Assembly: GCF_030814115.1 (NCBI RefSeq)
Contig: NZ_JAUSUP010000001.1
Location: 62,001-126,000 of the forward strand
Direction: 5' to 3'
Length of the DNA: 64,000 nt
Origin: Alkalibacillus filiformis
GTDB taxonomy: Bacteria > Bacillota > Bacilli > Bacillales > Alkalibacillaceae
Shown here: piece by piece, positions 16,600 to 26,200 of the stretch
How the letters are laid out: every line of letters starts with the position of its first letter
How positions within the stretch are numbered: the first letter of the stretch is position 1
Notes under the pieces: model-generated
The model's input: the letters and a program-made list of their open reading frames with translations, nothing else
Told to the model about the DNA's origin: nothing
The model's database searches: none
Made by a program: the position numbers and the translations under genes

Positions 16600-18581
16600 T
16601 TCCCCTTATAAAAATTTGCTTTAATAGTCGTTTTTTCAATAAGTTTATCAAACAGCAACAACAGTGCGGGCAGTAAGAAGACGACGCTTAAGAACGCTAG
16701 GAGCGCACCACGGCCTAACAATAACCCGACTGAACCAACAATTGGATTCGATGATGTGATCCATAAAATAAATCCAACACTTGATAGGATGGCAGCTGAT
16801 ATGAAAATTGCAAATAGCTTCTCATCAATCGTCCGTTTCATCGCTTCAAACGCTGTCATCTCTTTACGCAGTCGTTTGTAATTTTCCGTAAACAAAATGC
16901 CGTAGTCGACAGTCGCTGCCAATTGAACGGTACTAACGATTAGATACCCAACAAAGACGAGTGTGGAATCGGTGAAATACGGAATCGATAAGTTAAACCA
17001 TACGGCTGATTGGATCGTAATGAGCAACACAACTGGAAAAAAGATCGACCTGAATGTTGCAAGTAATACAATCGCTACAGCAATCACCGTCAGCCAGTTA
17101 ACGAGTGTATTATCCCGCTGAACAGTATCTTTAATATCATACAACGTCACACTTTCACCAAGTAAGTGAGCCTCATCCCCGTAATAATCCATAGCGGTCT
17201 TTTGTACATCTTCAACGAGGGCAAAGGCTTGATCACCTTCAGTTCCTGTATCTGTATGAAGAGTGATTCGACTATAGTTTTCCGAATAAAACGATTCCGT
17301 AACCGATTCATCTAAATAATCAGATGGGATCGCTGGGTCAATCCTATTCACATAAGCCATCACACTTGAGATATTATTTAAGTTTTCTAACTCATACACC
17401 AACTCTTCTTCTTTAGCCACATCGCCTTTAGGGACAAGCACGACCATAGGTGTGTTTTCACCAAACTGTTCCTCAATTTGAATTTCATCAGCGCCAAGTC
17501 TTGTCGTATCAGGTTGTTCACCAACACCATAAATAAATGTCGTTTCACTTTGCGCTAAGAAAGCTGGCACGATTAAAAGTCCAACAAAAATTAAAGTCGG
17601 AATGCGTAGTTTAAGCACACGCTTACCAACATTTTTAAATTCAGGCACAATTGGCTTATGCTGTGTTTTATCAATCCACTTATAGAACATAAGCGTTAGC
17701 GCAGGTAAGAACACCATCACACTAATGAAACTAAACACAATACCTTTTACGAGGTTTAAACCTAAGTCGGCCCCGATTTCAAAGTTCATAAACGTTAGTG
17801 CAATAAACCCGAAAAACGTCGTCGTCGCACTCGCTGCAATTGCTGGGAATGAGCGCTTCATCGCCAATCGCATCGCTTCAGTAGGATCAGGCACTTTCTT
17901 TCGATAATCTGAAAAACTATGCAGTAAAAATATCGCATAATCGAGCGAGACGGCGAGTTGGAGGATTGGTGCAACTGACTGAGTAACGAATGAAATTTCC
18001 CCGAGGAAGATATTCGTCCCTAAATTGATAATGACCGAAATACCAATTGCCGTTAAAAAGAATAGCGGTTCAACCCACGAATTCGTCGATAAAATCAAGA
18101 TAATTATAATAATCGGTATGAGTAGCGCAGCGGCATACATCGCCTCACGATCAGCCATTTCTTGAGACATCGCCGTGTCAGCTGCCTCACCATCAGCAGC
18201 ATTTTCTTCACCGATCAAATCGTAAATCGCATTCATCGCCTCAACTTCATAACCCTCATCAACGGTTAAAGAGAAAAGAGCAGCGCCACTTTGATAATAT
18301 TGTTCCACAGTGTCAGTATCCGCCATTTCCAGTGGCGTTTTAAGATCTAAGACATCATCTAACCATGTAATATGCGAGACACCTTCAATGTTTTCTAATG
18401 CCTCTTTATACGCGAGTGACTCTGGAATGGTGACGTCCTCAACCATGACACGCGTATTTCCAATAGGCTCATCAAATTCTTCTTCCATTAAGTCTGTTGC
18501 TTCCATAGAAGGCGAATCATCAGGTAAGTAATCCATCATATTATAATTGACATGAACAGCGAAAAACGCAATCGTACTCAT
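16596..18581 (-). CDS. MMPL/RND family exporter (YdfJ-like)
   Basis: 661 residues from the first usable ATG. It shows the duplicated RND layout: extracytoplasmic loops (about 8-130 and 360-470), each followed by five or six helices. The conserved membrane motif LQLAVSLDYAIFLLHSF occurs near 205 and its counterpart VQLAATVDYGILFTENY near 560. The Asp-Tyr pairs are the proton-relay residues of MMPL proteins. The ATG at 18581 falls inside the expected first helix. The frame is open for 23 more codons upstream to an ATC at 18648-18650, spaced seven bases from AGGGTG, which restores a normal N terminus (RIIKHKKSIVWTFFILGI). The true start may therefore be a non-standard codon. Likely a lipid or drug exporter. 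Confidence 0.8.
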   Translation of the reverse strand: MSTIAFFAVHVNYNMMDYLPDDSPSMEATDLMEEEFDEPIGNTRVMVEDVTIPESLAYKEALENIEGVSHITWLDDVLDLKTPLEMADTDTVEQYYQSGAALFSLTVDEGYEVEAMNAIYDLIGEENAADGEAADTAMSQEMADREAMYAAALLIPIIIIILILSTNSWVEPLFFLTAIGISVIINLGTNIFLGEISFVTQSVAPILQLAVSLDYAIFLLHSFSDYRKKVPDPTEAMRLAMKRSFPAIAASATTTFFGFIALTFMNFEIGADLGLNLVKGIVFSFISVMVFLPALTLMFYKWIDKTQHKPIVPEFKNVGKRVLKLRIPTLIFVGLLIVPAFLAQSETTFIYGVGEQPDTTRLGADEIQIEEQFGENTPMVVLVPKGDVAKEEELVYELENLNNISSVMAYVNRIDPAIPSDYLDESVTESFYSENYSRITLHTDTGTEGDQAFALVEDVQKTAMDYYGDEAHLLGESVTLYDIKDTVQRDNTLVNWLTVIAVAIVLLATFRSIFFPVVLLITIQSAVWFNLSIPYFTDSTLVFVGYLIVSTVQLAATVDYGILFTENYKRLRKEMTAFEAMKRTIDEKLFAIFISAAILSSVGFILWITSSNPIVGSVGLLLGRGALLAFLSVVFLLPALLLLFDKLIEKTTIKANFYKGK

Positions 18582-18708
18582 GATTCCTAATATGAAAAAC
18601 GTCCAAACGATCGATTTTTTATGTTTAATAATCCGACTTGCTAGATCGATTTTGTTTCACCCTCTCTTGCATAGAACATCAATCCACTTTATTATTATAT
18701 GGACACTG

Positions 18709-18786
18709 TGTTGGATATTCAACAAACAGTTTAGCACTTTACGTTCGTTATCCAACACGATGTCGACTACATGTTGGATTTCAACA
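18709..18786. promoter_or_regulatory. Two operator-like palindromes for the divergent TetR-type regulator
   Basis: TGTTG-GATATT-CAACA at 18709-18724 and TGTTG-GATTT-CAACA at 18772-18786, with a related half-site ATCCAACA between them (about 18750). The perfect TGTTG/CAACA arms and the position between the divergent exporter and tetR-type genes suggest they are the binding sites of that repressor. Confidence 0.65.
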
Positions 18787-18810
18787 AAATTGTCACAGAG
18801 GAGGGTTAAT

Positions 18811-19380
18811 GTGGGAGAGAAAATGGACCGCCGCAAAAAATACACCCGCATGGTACTAAAAGATAGCATAATTGAACTGTTATCCGAAAAACCGATCACT
18901 TCAGTTACAGTGAAAGAAATTTGCGAACTCGCAGATGTTAACCGTTCAACATTTTATACGCATTACGCTGACCAATATGACTTATTAACGAAAATAGAAA
19001 ATGAAATTATTGATGATATGAACACATACTTAAGTAGCTATAGTTTTACCAAAGAAGACGAAGCTTTATTAATGACTCAAAAACTTGTCGAATACATTAC
19101 CGATAAAAAGCTCATGTTCGAAATACTATTAAATGAAAACGGCGACTCAACTTTCTAAAAACGCGTTATGGAAGTCGCCCGCCGCTTTGTCATGAAAAAT
19201 ACAATGGAAAGCACCGACTTAGAAGAACACTTCTCAAGCTATTTGAGCATTTATATTATTAGCGGCGCCATCCACGTCATCAAAGAATGGATCGCCAGCG
19301 GAATGAAAGAATCACCAAAAGAGATAGCTCAACTCATCAACCACTTTTCTAATCGTGGATTGTCTTATTTGCAGGAGTGA
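18811..19380 (+). pseudogene. TetR-family regulator interrupted by an in-frame TAA
   Basis: From GTG 18811 (behind AGAGGAGGG) the protein reads a standard TetR DNA-binding domain: SIIELLSEKPITSVTVKEICELADVNRSTFYTHYADQYDLLTKI, about residues 15-65. After about 115 residues a TAA (19156-19158) interrupts the ligand-binding domain. The same frame then continues without any further stop to 19380 (KRVMEVARRFVMKNTM and on), giving 189 residues in all, the usual TetR size. A single C-to-T change from CAA would explain it. TetR_C_33-type C termini of this sort regulate adjacent MMPL exporters. If the stop is real, the exporter may be derepressed. Confidence 0.85.
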
Positions 19381-19388
19381 TTGAGAGT

Positions 19389-19579
19389 GAGCGCTGATAA
19401 ATTAGGTTGGGCGCTGATAAAAATTCGCTAGCGCCGATAAAAATGTCTGAGTGCTGATAAAATTTTCTGGGCGCTGATAAACAAAGTGTGAGCGCCGATA
19501 AATTTTGAGCACTGATCAAAGTCCGCAAGCGCCAAATGATTTTCCCGAACGCCAAATTATCAACACGAACGCCAAAAAA
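19389..19579 (+). repeat. Intergenic array 3 of the GAGCGCYGATAAA/GAGCGCCAAA repeat (10 units)
   Basis: Seven GATAAA-type units (the seventh reads GATCAA) and then three CCAAA-type units on the plus strand, with a period of about 20-22 bp. It begins nine bases after the tetR stop codon and runs directly into the terminator of the convergent MFS gene. Confidence 0.9.
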
Positions 19580-19614
19580 ATAGCAACCGCTTATAACATT
19601 AATGCGGTTGCTAT
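19580..19614 (-). terminator. Terminator of the MFS gene
   Basis: Perfect stem ATAGCAACCGC / GCGGTTGCTAT (19580-19590 and 19604-19614). On the minus strand it is followed by a run of seven T that belongs to the last repeat unit of array 3. Confidence 0.85.
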
Positions 19615-19635
19615 TAAATCAAACTTATTAAATTG

Positions 19636-20802
19636 TTACTGAAAATTTTTGGCTCGTGCGCCAGATGGCAACCCAATTTTTTTATACCCAATAAACGTCA
19701 GCACAATCATACCAATGACAAAAGCAATGAAATAAGGCGAAATGACATCGCGAACGACACCTGTGACGAAGGAGCTAACGATAATTCCAAGTGAGTAAAA
19801 GGACGACATTAAACCAAATGCTCGTCCATGTCCTTCTTTTGACACAGCATCTGTAATCGCGGTTGCCATCGCAGGCATGACAATCCCGAAGAAAAATCCA
19901 ACGATAAACAATAAAATCGGCAAAGCTAACATATCAGTGAAAATCGCAAACAACGTCAACGACATACCGAATAAGCCGAACATTAACCGTTTGATAGGAT
20001 CCAATCGATGTAAGAAAAAAAGTGAAAGAGACGTTAAAGTACCTGTCGCCATCAAACTCAACAACAACCCAGTCCGCGCAGTCGAATACCCCATTTCAAC
20101 CGCTAAATATGGCACTTCATAAATAATCACCCCATGGACATACATGACCGCAAAGCCAGTCGCTAAAATAATATGGACAGCAGGAAATGCGAGCACTTGT
20201 CCGAACGTTAGACTGCTTTTCAGTTTGTCACCTGGAGAATTTGGTCTCGCATCATGAATGTAACCTATCGTATAAATACTAATAACTAACAAACCAGACC
20301 CGATAAAGAAGTAAGTCGCCTCGTAACCTAGTAAGTTCCCTAAATTACCTCCTGCTAACGGCGCTAGAATACTAGCAATCGTCATCAGCATGCCGTAGAT
20401 CGCCATATTTTTCCCTTGTTGCTGACTGTTTTTTGCATAACTTGATAAAAGCGCGAGAGCAGAAGGGATTAAAAACGCTAGCGCAAACCCATTTAAAACC
20501 CGTAACACGAGTAAAGTCGTCGCATCAGTCGCAAAACTATGCGCGATAAACAAACCGCCTGACATCATCATCGGCAGTGTAATGAACAACTTTTTTCCGT
20601 ACCGATCAATCAACGGTCCGGCAATTAAGTTTCCAGTCAAGTTGGCGATTTGTCCCGTGCTCATCATAATCCCGATTAACACACTTGAAGCACCGAGCGT
20701 TGCAGCAAATGGCGCAAACAATGGTGCTTGTACACTCATCACTAAACTCATGAAAAACATGACTAAAAATATATGTAGCTTATGAAAAGTTGCGATACTC
20801 AA
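19636..20802 (-). CDS. Major facilitator superfamily transporter
   Basis: 388 residues and twelve membrane helices. The MFS motif A between helices 2 and 3 reads GNLIAGPLIDRYGKKLF (about residues 48-64), and helix 5 has the drug-exporter-like IYGMLMTIASILAPLAGG. It is probably a proton-driven exporter; the substrate is unknown. I start at TTG 20802 because AGGTGAGGAA is well placed before it; the frame is open to 20943 but that would overlap the divergent dioxygenase gene. Its promoter region is shared with the CatE-like gene and contains a palindrome, so co-regulation is plausible. Confidence 0.8.
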   Translation of the reverse strand: MSIATFHKLHIFLVMFFMSLVMSVQAPLFAPFAATLGASSVLIGIMMSTGQIANLTGNLIAGPLIDRYGKKLFITLPMMMSGGLFIAHSFATDATTLLVLRVLNGFALAFLIPSALALLSSYAKNSQQQGKNMAIYGMLMTIASILAPLAGGNLGNLLGYEATYFFIGSGLLVISIYTIGYIHDARPNSPGDKLKSSLTFGQVLAFPAVHIILATGFAVMYVHGVIIYEVPYLAVEMGYSTARTGLLLSLMATGTLTSLSLFFLHRLDPIKRLMFGLFGMSLTLFAIFTDMLALPILLFIVGFFFGIVMPAMATAITDAVSKEGHGRAFGLMSSFYSLGIIVSSFVTGVVRDVISPYFIAFVIGMIVLTFIGYKKIGLPSGARAKNFQ

Positions 20803-20862
20803 ATTCCTCACCTCATCGCCATTGTATGCACGACGGTGAAAATTAGACGAGCTATGAAAAAG

Positions 20863-20909
20863 TTGACAAATATAACTTACAATTATAAACTTACTTACAT
20901 AAAGTAAGT
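20863..20909 (+). promoter_or_regulatory. Promoter with YodB/CatR-like operator upstream of the catE-like gene
   Basis: TTGACA (20863-20868) and TATAAA (20884-20889) with a 15-base spacer. Overlapping the expected start point is a 17-bp perfect palindrome, TTACTT-ACATA-AAGTAA (20891-20907), which contains TACT-N7-AGTA. I recall this as the operator form for the quinone-sensing MarR/DUF24 repressors YodB and CatR, which control catE in B. subtilis. Confidence 0.65.
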
Positions 20910-20931
20910 GACATTCAAAGGAGGATATTCC

Positions 20932-21768
20932 ATGAATTTTCATAGAAAACCAACCACATTCGTCAGTCGCGTCACCATTAAAGTGACAGATCTAGCACGT
21001 TCATTAGAATTTTATCAAAAAATCGTCGGCTTAAACGTACTGGAACAAACAGAAGACACAGTCCATTTAACAGCAGATGGAAAAACGAGCATGTTGAAAC
21101 TCGTACAACCAGAAAATCCAGAACCGAAGCAGAGACGTACTTCAGGTTTATATCATTATGCCATTTTAGTACCAGAACGCCGTCATTTAGCTGACTTTGT
21201 CATTCATTTATCAGAACATAACGTTCCAATCGGTGCATCCGATCACTTAGTCAGTGACGCAATTTACTTCAATGATCCAGATGGTAATGGTATTGAGGTC
21301 TATCAAGATAAAGATCCTGAAACGTGGACTTGGCACGGTGATCAAGTAGAAATGGCAGTCGATCCACTAGACTTTGAGGATTTAGTTAAATATAAGACTG
21401 AACAAGGCTGGCAAGGGATGCCCGAGAAAACGGTGATGGGCCACATCCACTTACACGTTTCAGATTTACCAAAAGCAGAGAAGTTTTACGTGGAAGGACT
21501 CGGCTTTGATGTCGTTTGCCAATTTGGCGGTCAGGCTATTTTTCTATCAACTAACGATTACCACCACCATATAGCCGCTAATACGTGGAATGGTGTTGGT
21601 GCACCTAAAGCTTCAGAAAACAGCGCAGGCTTATATTCATACCAAATTGTCTACCCTGATGAAGCATCACGTGAAGCCACCATTCATAGATTAAAAGAGA
21701 TGGGATCACCCGTAGAAGGAAATGTTACAGAAGACCCCGCAGGAAATCAGATCGAATTAGTCGTATAA
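20932..21768 (+). CDS. catE: Ring-cleaving dioxygenase/glyoxalase-fold protein, CatE-like
   Basis: 278 residues with two VOC (glyoxalase-fold) modules. The first is residues 10-120 (VTIKVTDLARSLEFYQKIVGLNV, with NDPDGNGIEVYQDKD). The second is residues 160-278 (MGHIHLHVSDLPKAEKFYVEGLGF, ending TEDPAGNQIELVV). The metal ligands expected for extradiol dioxygenases are the His of MGHIHLHV, a His in the middle (DYHHHIAANTW) and the Glu of NQIELVV; all are present. B. subtilis CatE opens catechol and is induced by quinones. The operator-like palindrome upstream supports the same role here. The ATG at 20932 lies behind AAAGGAGGA. Confidence 0.75.
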   Translation: MNFHRKPTTFVSRVTIKVTDLARSLEFYQKIVGLNVLEQTEDTVHLTADGKTSMLKLVQPENPEPKQRRTSGLYHYAILVPERRHLADFVIHLSEHNVPIGASDHLVSDAIYFNDPDGNGIEVYQDKDPETWTWHGDQVEMAVDPLDFEDLVKYKTEQGWQGMPEKTVMGHIHLHVSDLPKAEKFYVEGLGFDVVCQFGGQAIFLSTNDYHHHIAANTWNGVGAPKASENSAGLYSYQIVYPDEASREATIHRLKEMGSPVEGNVTEDPAGNQIELVV

Positions 21769-21895
21769 AGATAGTAAAGCTATTTTTAGAGGGGGACGTA
21801 TGATGATTTCCCGGGAAAAATTGAGGCAGTCGATTGTGATTAGAAGTGTTGCGGAAAGGCCAATCACTTTGTGAAAATTGAAGTTTACTAAAATA

Positions 21896-21931
21896 AAAGC
21901 AGAACTTCTATTAAGATGGAAGTTCTGCTTT
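21896..21931. terminator. Bidirectional terminator
   Basis: Perfect stem AAAGCAGAACTTC / GAAGTTCTGCTTT. It overlaps the end of the small minus-strand membrane protein gene. Confidence 0.85.
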
Positions 21932-22177
21932 GTTATTATTTAGACGCATTATTTTACTAGAAATGATGTAAGCAATCACCGCCGAAGCTAAAATCATTCC
22001 TAACGACACGAGTGAAAAGCCACCGACAATCACAGTTTCTTGAGGAAGGCTACCACTCATACTCCAAGCTTCACTCACATTCGGTGTATGCATCCAAGTT
22101 AAGATCATGCCAGACAACACTTGGAAGGTAGCAAAAATGACGACAAAACTAATGCCAAAAAGGAAAAACTTTTTCAT
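21911..22177 (-). CDS. Small two-helix membrane protein
   Basis: 88 residues: a signal-anchor-like first helix (about 4-28), a short outside loop (HTPNVSEAWSMSGSLPQ) and a second helix (about 48-72), then a polar tail. Family not recognised. AGGAGGTACAAATT precedes the ATG. Transcribed alone, with array 4 upstream. Confidence 0.7.
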   Translation of the reverse strand: MKKFFLFGISFVVIFATFQVLSGMILTWMHTPNVSEAWSMSGSLPQETVIVGGFSLVSLGMILASAVIAYIISSKIMRLNNNKAELPS

Positions 22178-22261
22178 AATTTGTACCTCCTAATGTAACT
22201 GTCACAAATGTAACATATTCTTTCAAATAATGGAATTCGGAAATGATGCTCGCGAGACTAA

Positions 22262-22580
22262 TTTGGCGTTCGGGGGAATTAATTTGGCGTTCACGAAATT
22301 ATTCTGGCGCTCGCACGAAAATTTATCGGCGCACGCAAATGGTTTATCAGCGCACATGAAAATTTATCGGCGCACGCAAATGGTTTATCAGCGCTCACGA
22401 AAACTTATCGGCGCACGCATATGATTTATCAGCGTTCACGAAAACTTATCGGCGCACGCATATGATTTATCAGCGTTCACGAAAATTTATCGGCGCACGC
22501 AAATGGTTTATCAGCGCTCACGAAAATTGATCAGCGCATGCAAACAACTTATCAGCGCCCAGCATAATTAATCAGCACTC
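22262..22580 (-). repeat. Intergenic array 4 of the GAGCGCYGATAAA/GAGCGCCAAA repeat (16 units)
   Basis: The largest array. On the minus strand it has thirteen GATAAA-type units followed by three CCAAA-type units. In the interior, plus-strand units TTTATCGGCGCACGCAAATG and TTTATCAGCGCTCACGAAA alternate, so the array has a higher-order period of about 42 bp. Its own variant (GCGCAC instead of GCGCTC in every second unit) shows homogenisation within the array. It fills most of the 525 bases between two divergent genes, so unlike the other arrays it does not follow a gene end. Confidence 0.9.
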
Positions 22581-22702
22581 CCCAAACAATCAACTAGGCT
22601 ATCCCACATTTTAAAAAATCCTCTCCTCATTTAACTTAAATTTAACCTTTCCTTATTAAGATGTAATTAAAGCATCAATATTTAGTTGGGGGAGGGCTGT
22701 AT

Positions 22703-23104
22703 ATGACAGAAGAACAACAAGTAGAAGAACAAAAGGTTTTTCGTGATGAAGAAGAGGACAAAAAGAGCTCTACAGGTTTAGAGAACAATGTCGCTGGATT
22801 GTTGTGTTACTTATTTGGGTTCATAACGGGTCTTATATTCTTGTTAGTTGAAAAAGATAGCAAGTTCGTCCGTTTCCATGCATTCCAATCAATTTTTATT
22901 TGGGTATCTTTATTCGTCCTCAGTATGGTGATTGGCTTCGTTCCGTTAATTGGCTGGCTCATATCACTGTTGCTTGCGCCGGTTGGATTTGTCATTTGGA
23001 TTGTCTGTATGATCAAGGCGTACCAAGGCAAGTGGTTCAAGTTCCCAGTTGTCGGTAACATCGCCGAAGAGCAAGTGAATAAAATGAACAACGAAGCAGC
23101 ATAA
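22703..23104 (+). CDS. DUF4870 domain-containing membrane protein
   Basis: 133 residues. A charged cytosolic N terminus (1-28, Glu/Lys-rich) is followed by three helices. The family signature LENNVAGLLCYLFGFITGLIF....EKDSKFVRFHAFQS (about 27-72) fits DUF4870 (Tic20-like fold). Function unknown. GGGGGAGGG precedes the ATG. A direct repeat of AGTCGGCT with a T-rich tail follows the gene but forms only a weak hairpin. Confidence 0.85.
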   Translation: MTEEQQVEEQKVFRDEEEDKKSSTGLENNVAGLLCYLFGFITGLIFLLVEKDSKFVRFHAFQSIFIWVSLFVLSMVIGFVPLIGWLISLLLAPVGFVIWIVCMIKAYQGKWFKFPVVGNIAEEQVNKMNNEAA

Positions 23105-23206
23105 GTGACTCAGTCGGCTCAAAATCGAGTCGGCTGTTTTATTTTGTGAAAATTTTAAAAATTATCGTCTTTCGAGTAAAATATAAGTAATTAAGGAGGT
23201 GGGAAA

Positions 23207-26200
23207 ATGAGTCGCTTACATAAAAATGTCATAGCATCGATCTTCGTCATCACAATCCTTCTCATTTTACCGAGTGGCACCGCCAACGCAGCAAATACGT
23301 TAATACTCGATGACGATACGGACCGACTCGACCTTTACGATGGTATTGAGATGGTGAAAGATCGCGACATGCAGTTAGAACTCTCCGATGTAACAACACC
23401 ATCATTTAAAAACCAGTTCGTTTCAGAAGACGAAATCAATCAACGAAACGGCTTTTTTGAAACGGCTAACTGGATCCGCTTTGAGCTTGAAAATAAATCG
23501 AACCAAACAGACTGGCTGCTCGAATTCGCTTTTCCACTCGTTTATGAACTCGACATTTACCGTGAAACGAACTCAGGGTTTGAAACGATCTATCAAGGTG
23601 GTGCGGTCGTTGAGCCGTTTCACGAACGAGATATTAACCATCGATTTTTCGCTGTAAACATAGATATTGAACCGAGTACTAGTGAAACGTTTTACGCTCG
23701 AGCAGTTGGAGGGGGCGACTTACACCCACCTATATACATATGGAGTCATGATGCTTTTTTTGACCGAACGCAAAGTGAGCTGACGTTGCTTGGCATTTTT
23801 TACGGCATCATCATCGTCATGATTGTCTACAATTTATTTTTATACTTTAGTTTAAAAATGCGCAGTTACTTATATTACGTAATCGCGATGCTATGTACGT
23901 TGTTAGGTAAGATTTCAATCAACGGTGTTGGCTTTCAATATTTATGGTCAGACTATCCAGCTTGGAATTTAATATCAACCCCATTTTGGGTCAGTCTCGG
24001 CTGTATTTTCGTCTTACTATTTACACGCGCCTTTCTCGATGTCGATCAATATTTGCCGAAGTTTAATCGGTTGTCATATTTACTCATCGCCTTAAACATA
24101 GCAACTGTCATCATGCTTTTTATATCTCATATCGTCGCACTTAATATGATGATTGTGAGTGCATTCTTAACATTTATAACCGTTCTAATCGTTGCCTTTA
24201 TTTGCTTGAAACGCGGCGCACGACAAGCACGTTTTTACATTCTCGGGTGGATGATTTTCTTAACTGGTGTGTTTATTACGATTTTAGAGCGTGCAGCGAT
24301 CCTTCCATATTCGCTCTTGACCGAATACGCGGGGCAAGCTGCGATGACCGTAGAAGTCGTCTTATTAAGCTTCGCCTTAGCTGACAAAATTAACTTAATG
24401 CGAGCTGAAAAAGAAGAAGCTGAAAAACAAGCGCGCGAAAGCCAAGAGCTCGCGATGGAAAATTTAAAAAAAGCAGACGTACTAAAAGACGAATTTCTAG
24501 CTGTCACATCCCATGAACTCAGAACGCCGATTTATGGCATGGTCGGCATTGCGGAATCGTTACGCGATGGGATTGCTGGCGGTGTTTCTGAACAAATGAA
24601 GCAGCAATTATCAACGATCGTCGCAAGTGGTAATCGTCTTACGCATTTAGTGAACGACATTTTAGATTTTTCAAAGTTAAAATACGACTCGTTGGAACTG
24701 CAATTAAAATCCGTGCACGTTAAGGGCGTCATTGAAGTTGTCGTTGCGGTTTCCAAGCCTTTAATAAAAAATAAACCAATCGAACTCGTCACAGACATCC
24801 CAGAAGACTTATCTCCCGTATACGCCGATCCGAATCGAATCCAACAAATTCTCTACAACTTAGTCGGCAATGCCATTAAATACACAGATGAAGGACGCAT
24901 CGTCATTTCAGCTTACGAAACAGAAGACGGACTGACAATTAGCGTTCAAGATACAGGAAGCGGCATATCAGCAGATCAGTTGGAATACATTTTTAACCCG
25001 TTTCAGCAAGCAGATCCGTCAACGCACACAATTGGTGGTACGGGCATGGGCTTAAGCATTACGAAGCGTTTAGTTGATTTGCATGAAGGTTCACTTTCAG
25101 TAGAATCTCAGCCGAAACAAGGTTCAACTTTTTATGTCACATTACCTGTTCAAATAGAAGACACAGCAGAAGAAGTGGCCAAACCAGTAGAGCGCTTGTT
25201 GACAGGGGAAAGTGCGAAAGTCGAACCACCAAAGATCAAGAGAGCGAACCAACCGAGCATTTTAGTGGCAGATGATGAAGCGGTCAACCTACAAGTATTA
25301 ACGAACCAGTTAGCATTAGAAGGCTATGAAGTCGTCACAGCATCAGATGGTGAAGAAGTTTTCGATATTCTTAAAGAAAAGCCAATCGACTTACTTATTT
25401 TAGATTTAATGATGCCAAAATTGTCAGGTTATGAAGTGTGTAGCCGTCTGCGTCGTGATTATTCATTAATGGAACTACCGATCTTAATGTTAACAGCGAA
25501 AAGTGAACTCGATGACAAAATCGTCTCGTTTGAAGCAGGGGCGAATGATTATCTCGTTAAACCTTGTGACAAAATGGAACTCTTATCACGCGTTCGCACA
25601 CTCATTCGCATTCGCACGCTCAACCAAGAATTAACGAATTTAAATACACACCTAGAAGAAAAAATTGAAGAACGAACAGAAGCGTTGAAAGTCGCAAACG
25701 AAGACTTAAAAGACGCCAATGAAAACTTACTCGAAGCAGAGCAGTCAAGAAGACAAATGTTATCGAATATCGCACATGAACTTGGTACACCTGTCACGTT
25801 AATTCACAGTTATATGCAATCGCTAAAAGCAGGAACCCTATCGCCTTATAACGAACATTACAACGAGCAAGTTTTGAAGAAGATTCAAGTGCTTAACCGA
25901 CTCATTACCGATTTATTCGATTTATCGAAACTTGAAGAAGGTAAAACGAGTTTAAATAAAACAAGTGTCAATGTGCGCAGTTGGTTGGAACAGGTTGAGC
26001 GAAGATGTCAGTTTAATGTTGAACAACACAACCGCCGTTTTCACGGTATTAATTGGGAAAAATTTGCCGAAGTGGACGATTGGATCTTTTATATCGATCA
26101 CGATCGAATGGACCAAGTCTTTTCTAATTTAATTTCAAACGCAGCGAAATATACAACTGAATCTGACGGTGAAATTGCAGTCGATGCACATGTTCACCTT

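Noticed and set aside
21800-21874. 24-codon frame after the CatE-like gene (behind AGAGGGGG)
   Set aside because: It has a good ribosome site but is very short and unlike any protein I know; possible remnant, not supported as a gene.
22262-22580. Repeat arrays as CRISPR loci
   Set aside because: Units are about 21 bp with only 8-10 variable bases, the conserved part is only 12-13 bp, spacers are often identical, and no cas gene is present.
23105-23145. Hairpin terminator after the DUF4870 gene
   Set aside because: The repeated AGTCGGCT is a direct rather than inverted repeat; only GACTC/GAGTC can pair, so the call is too weak.
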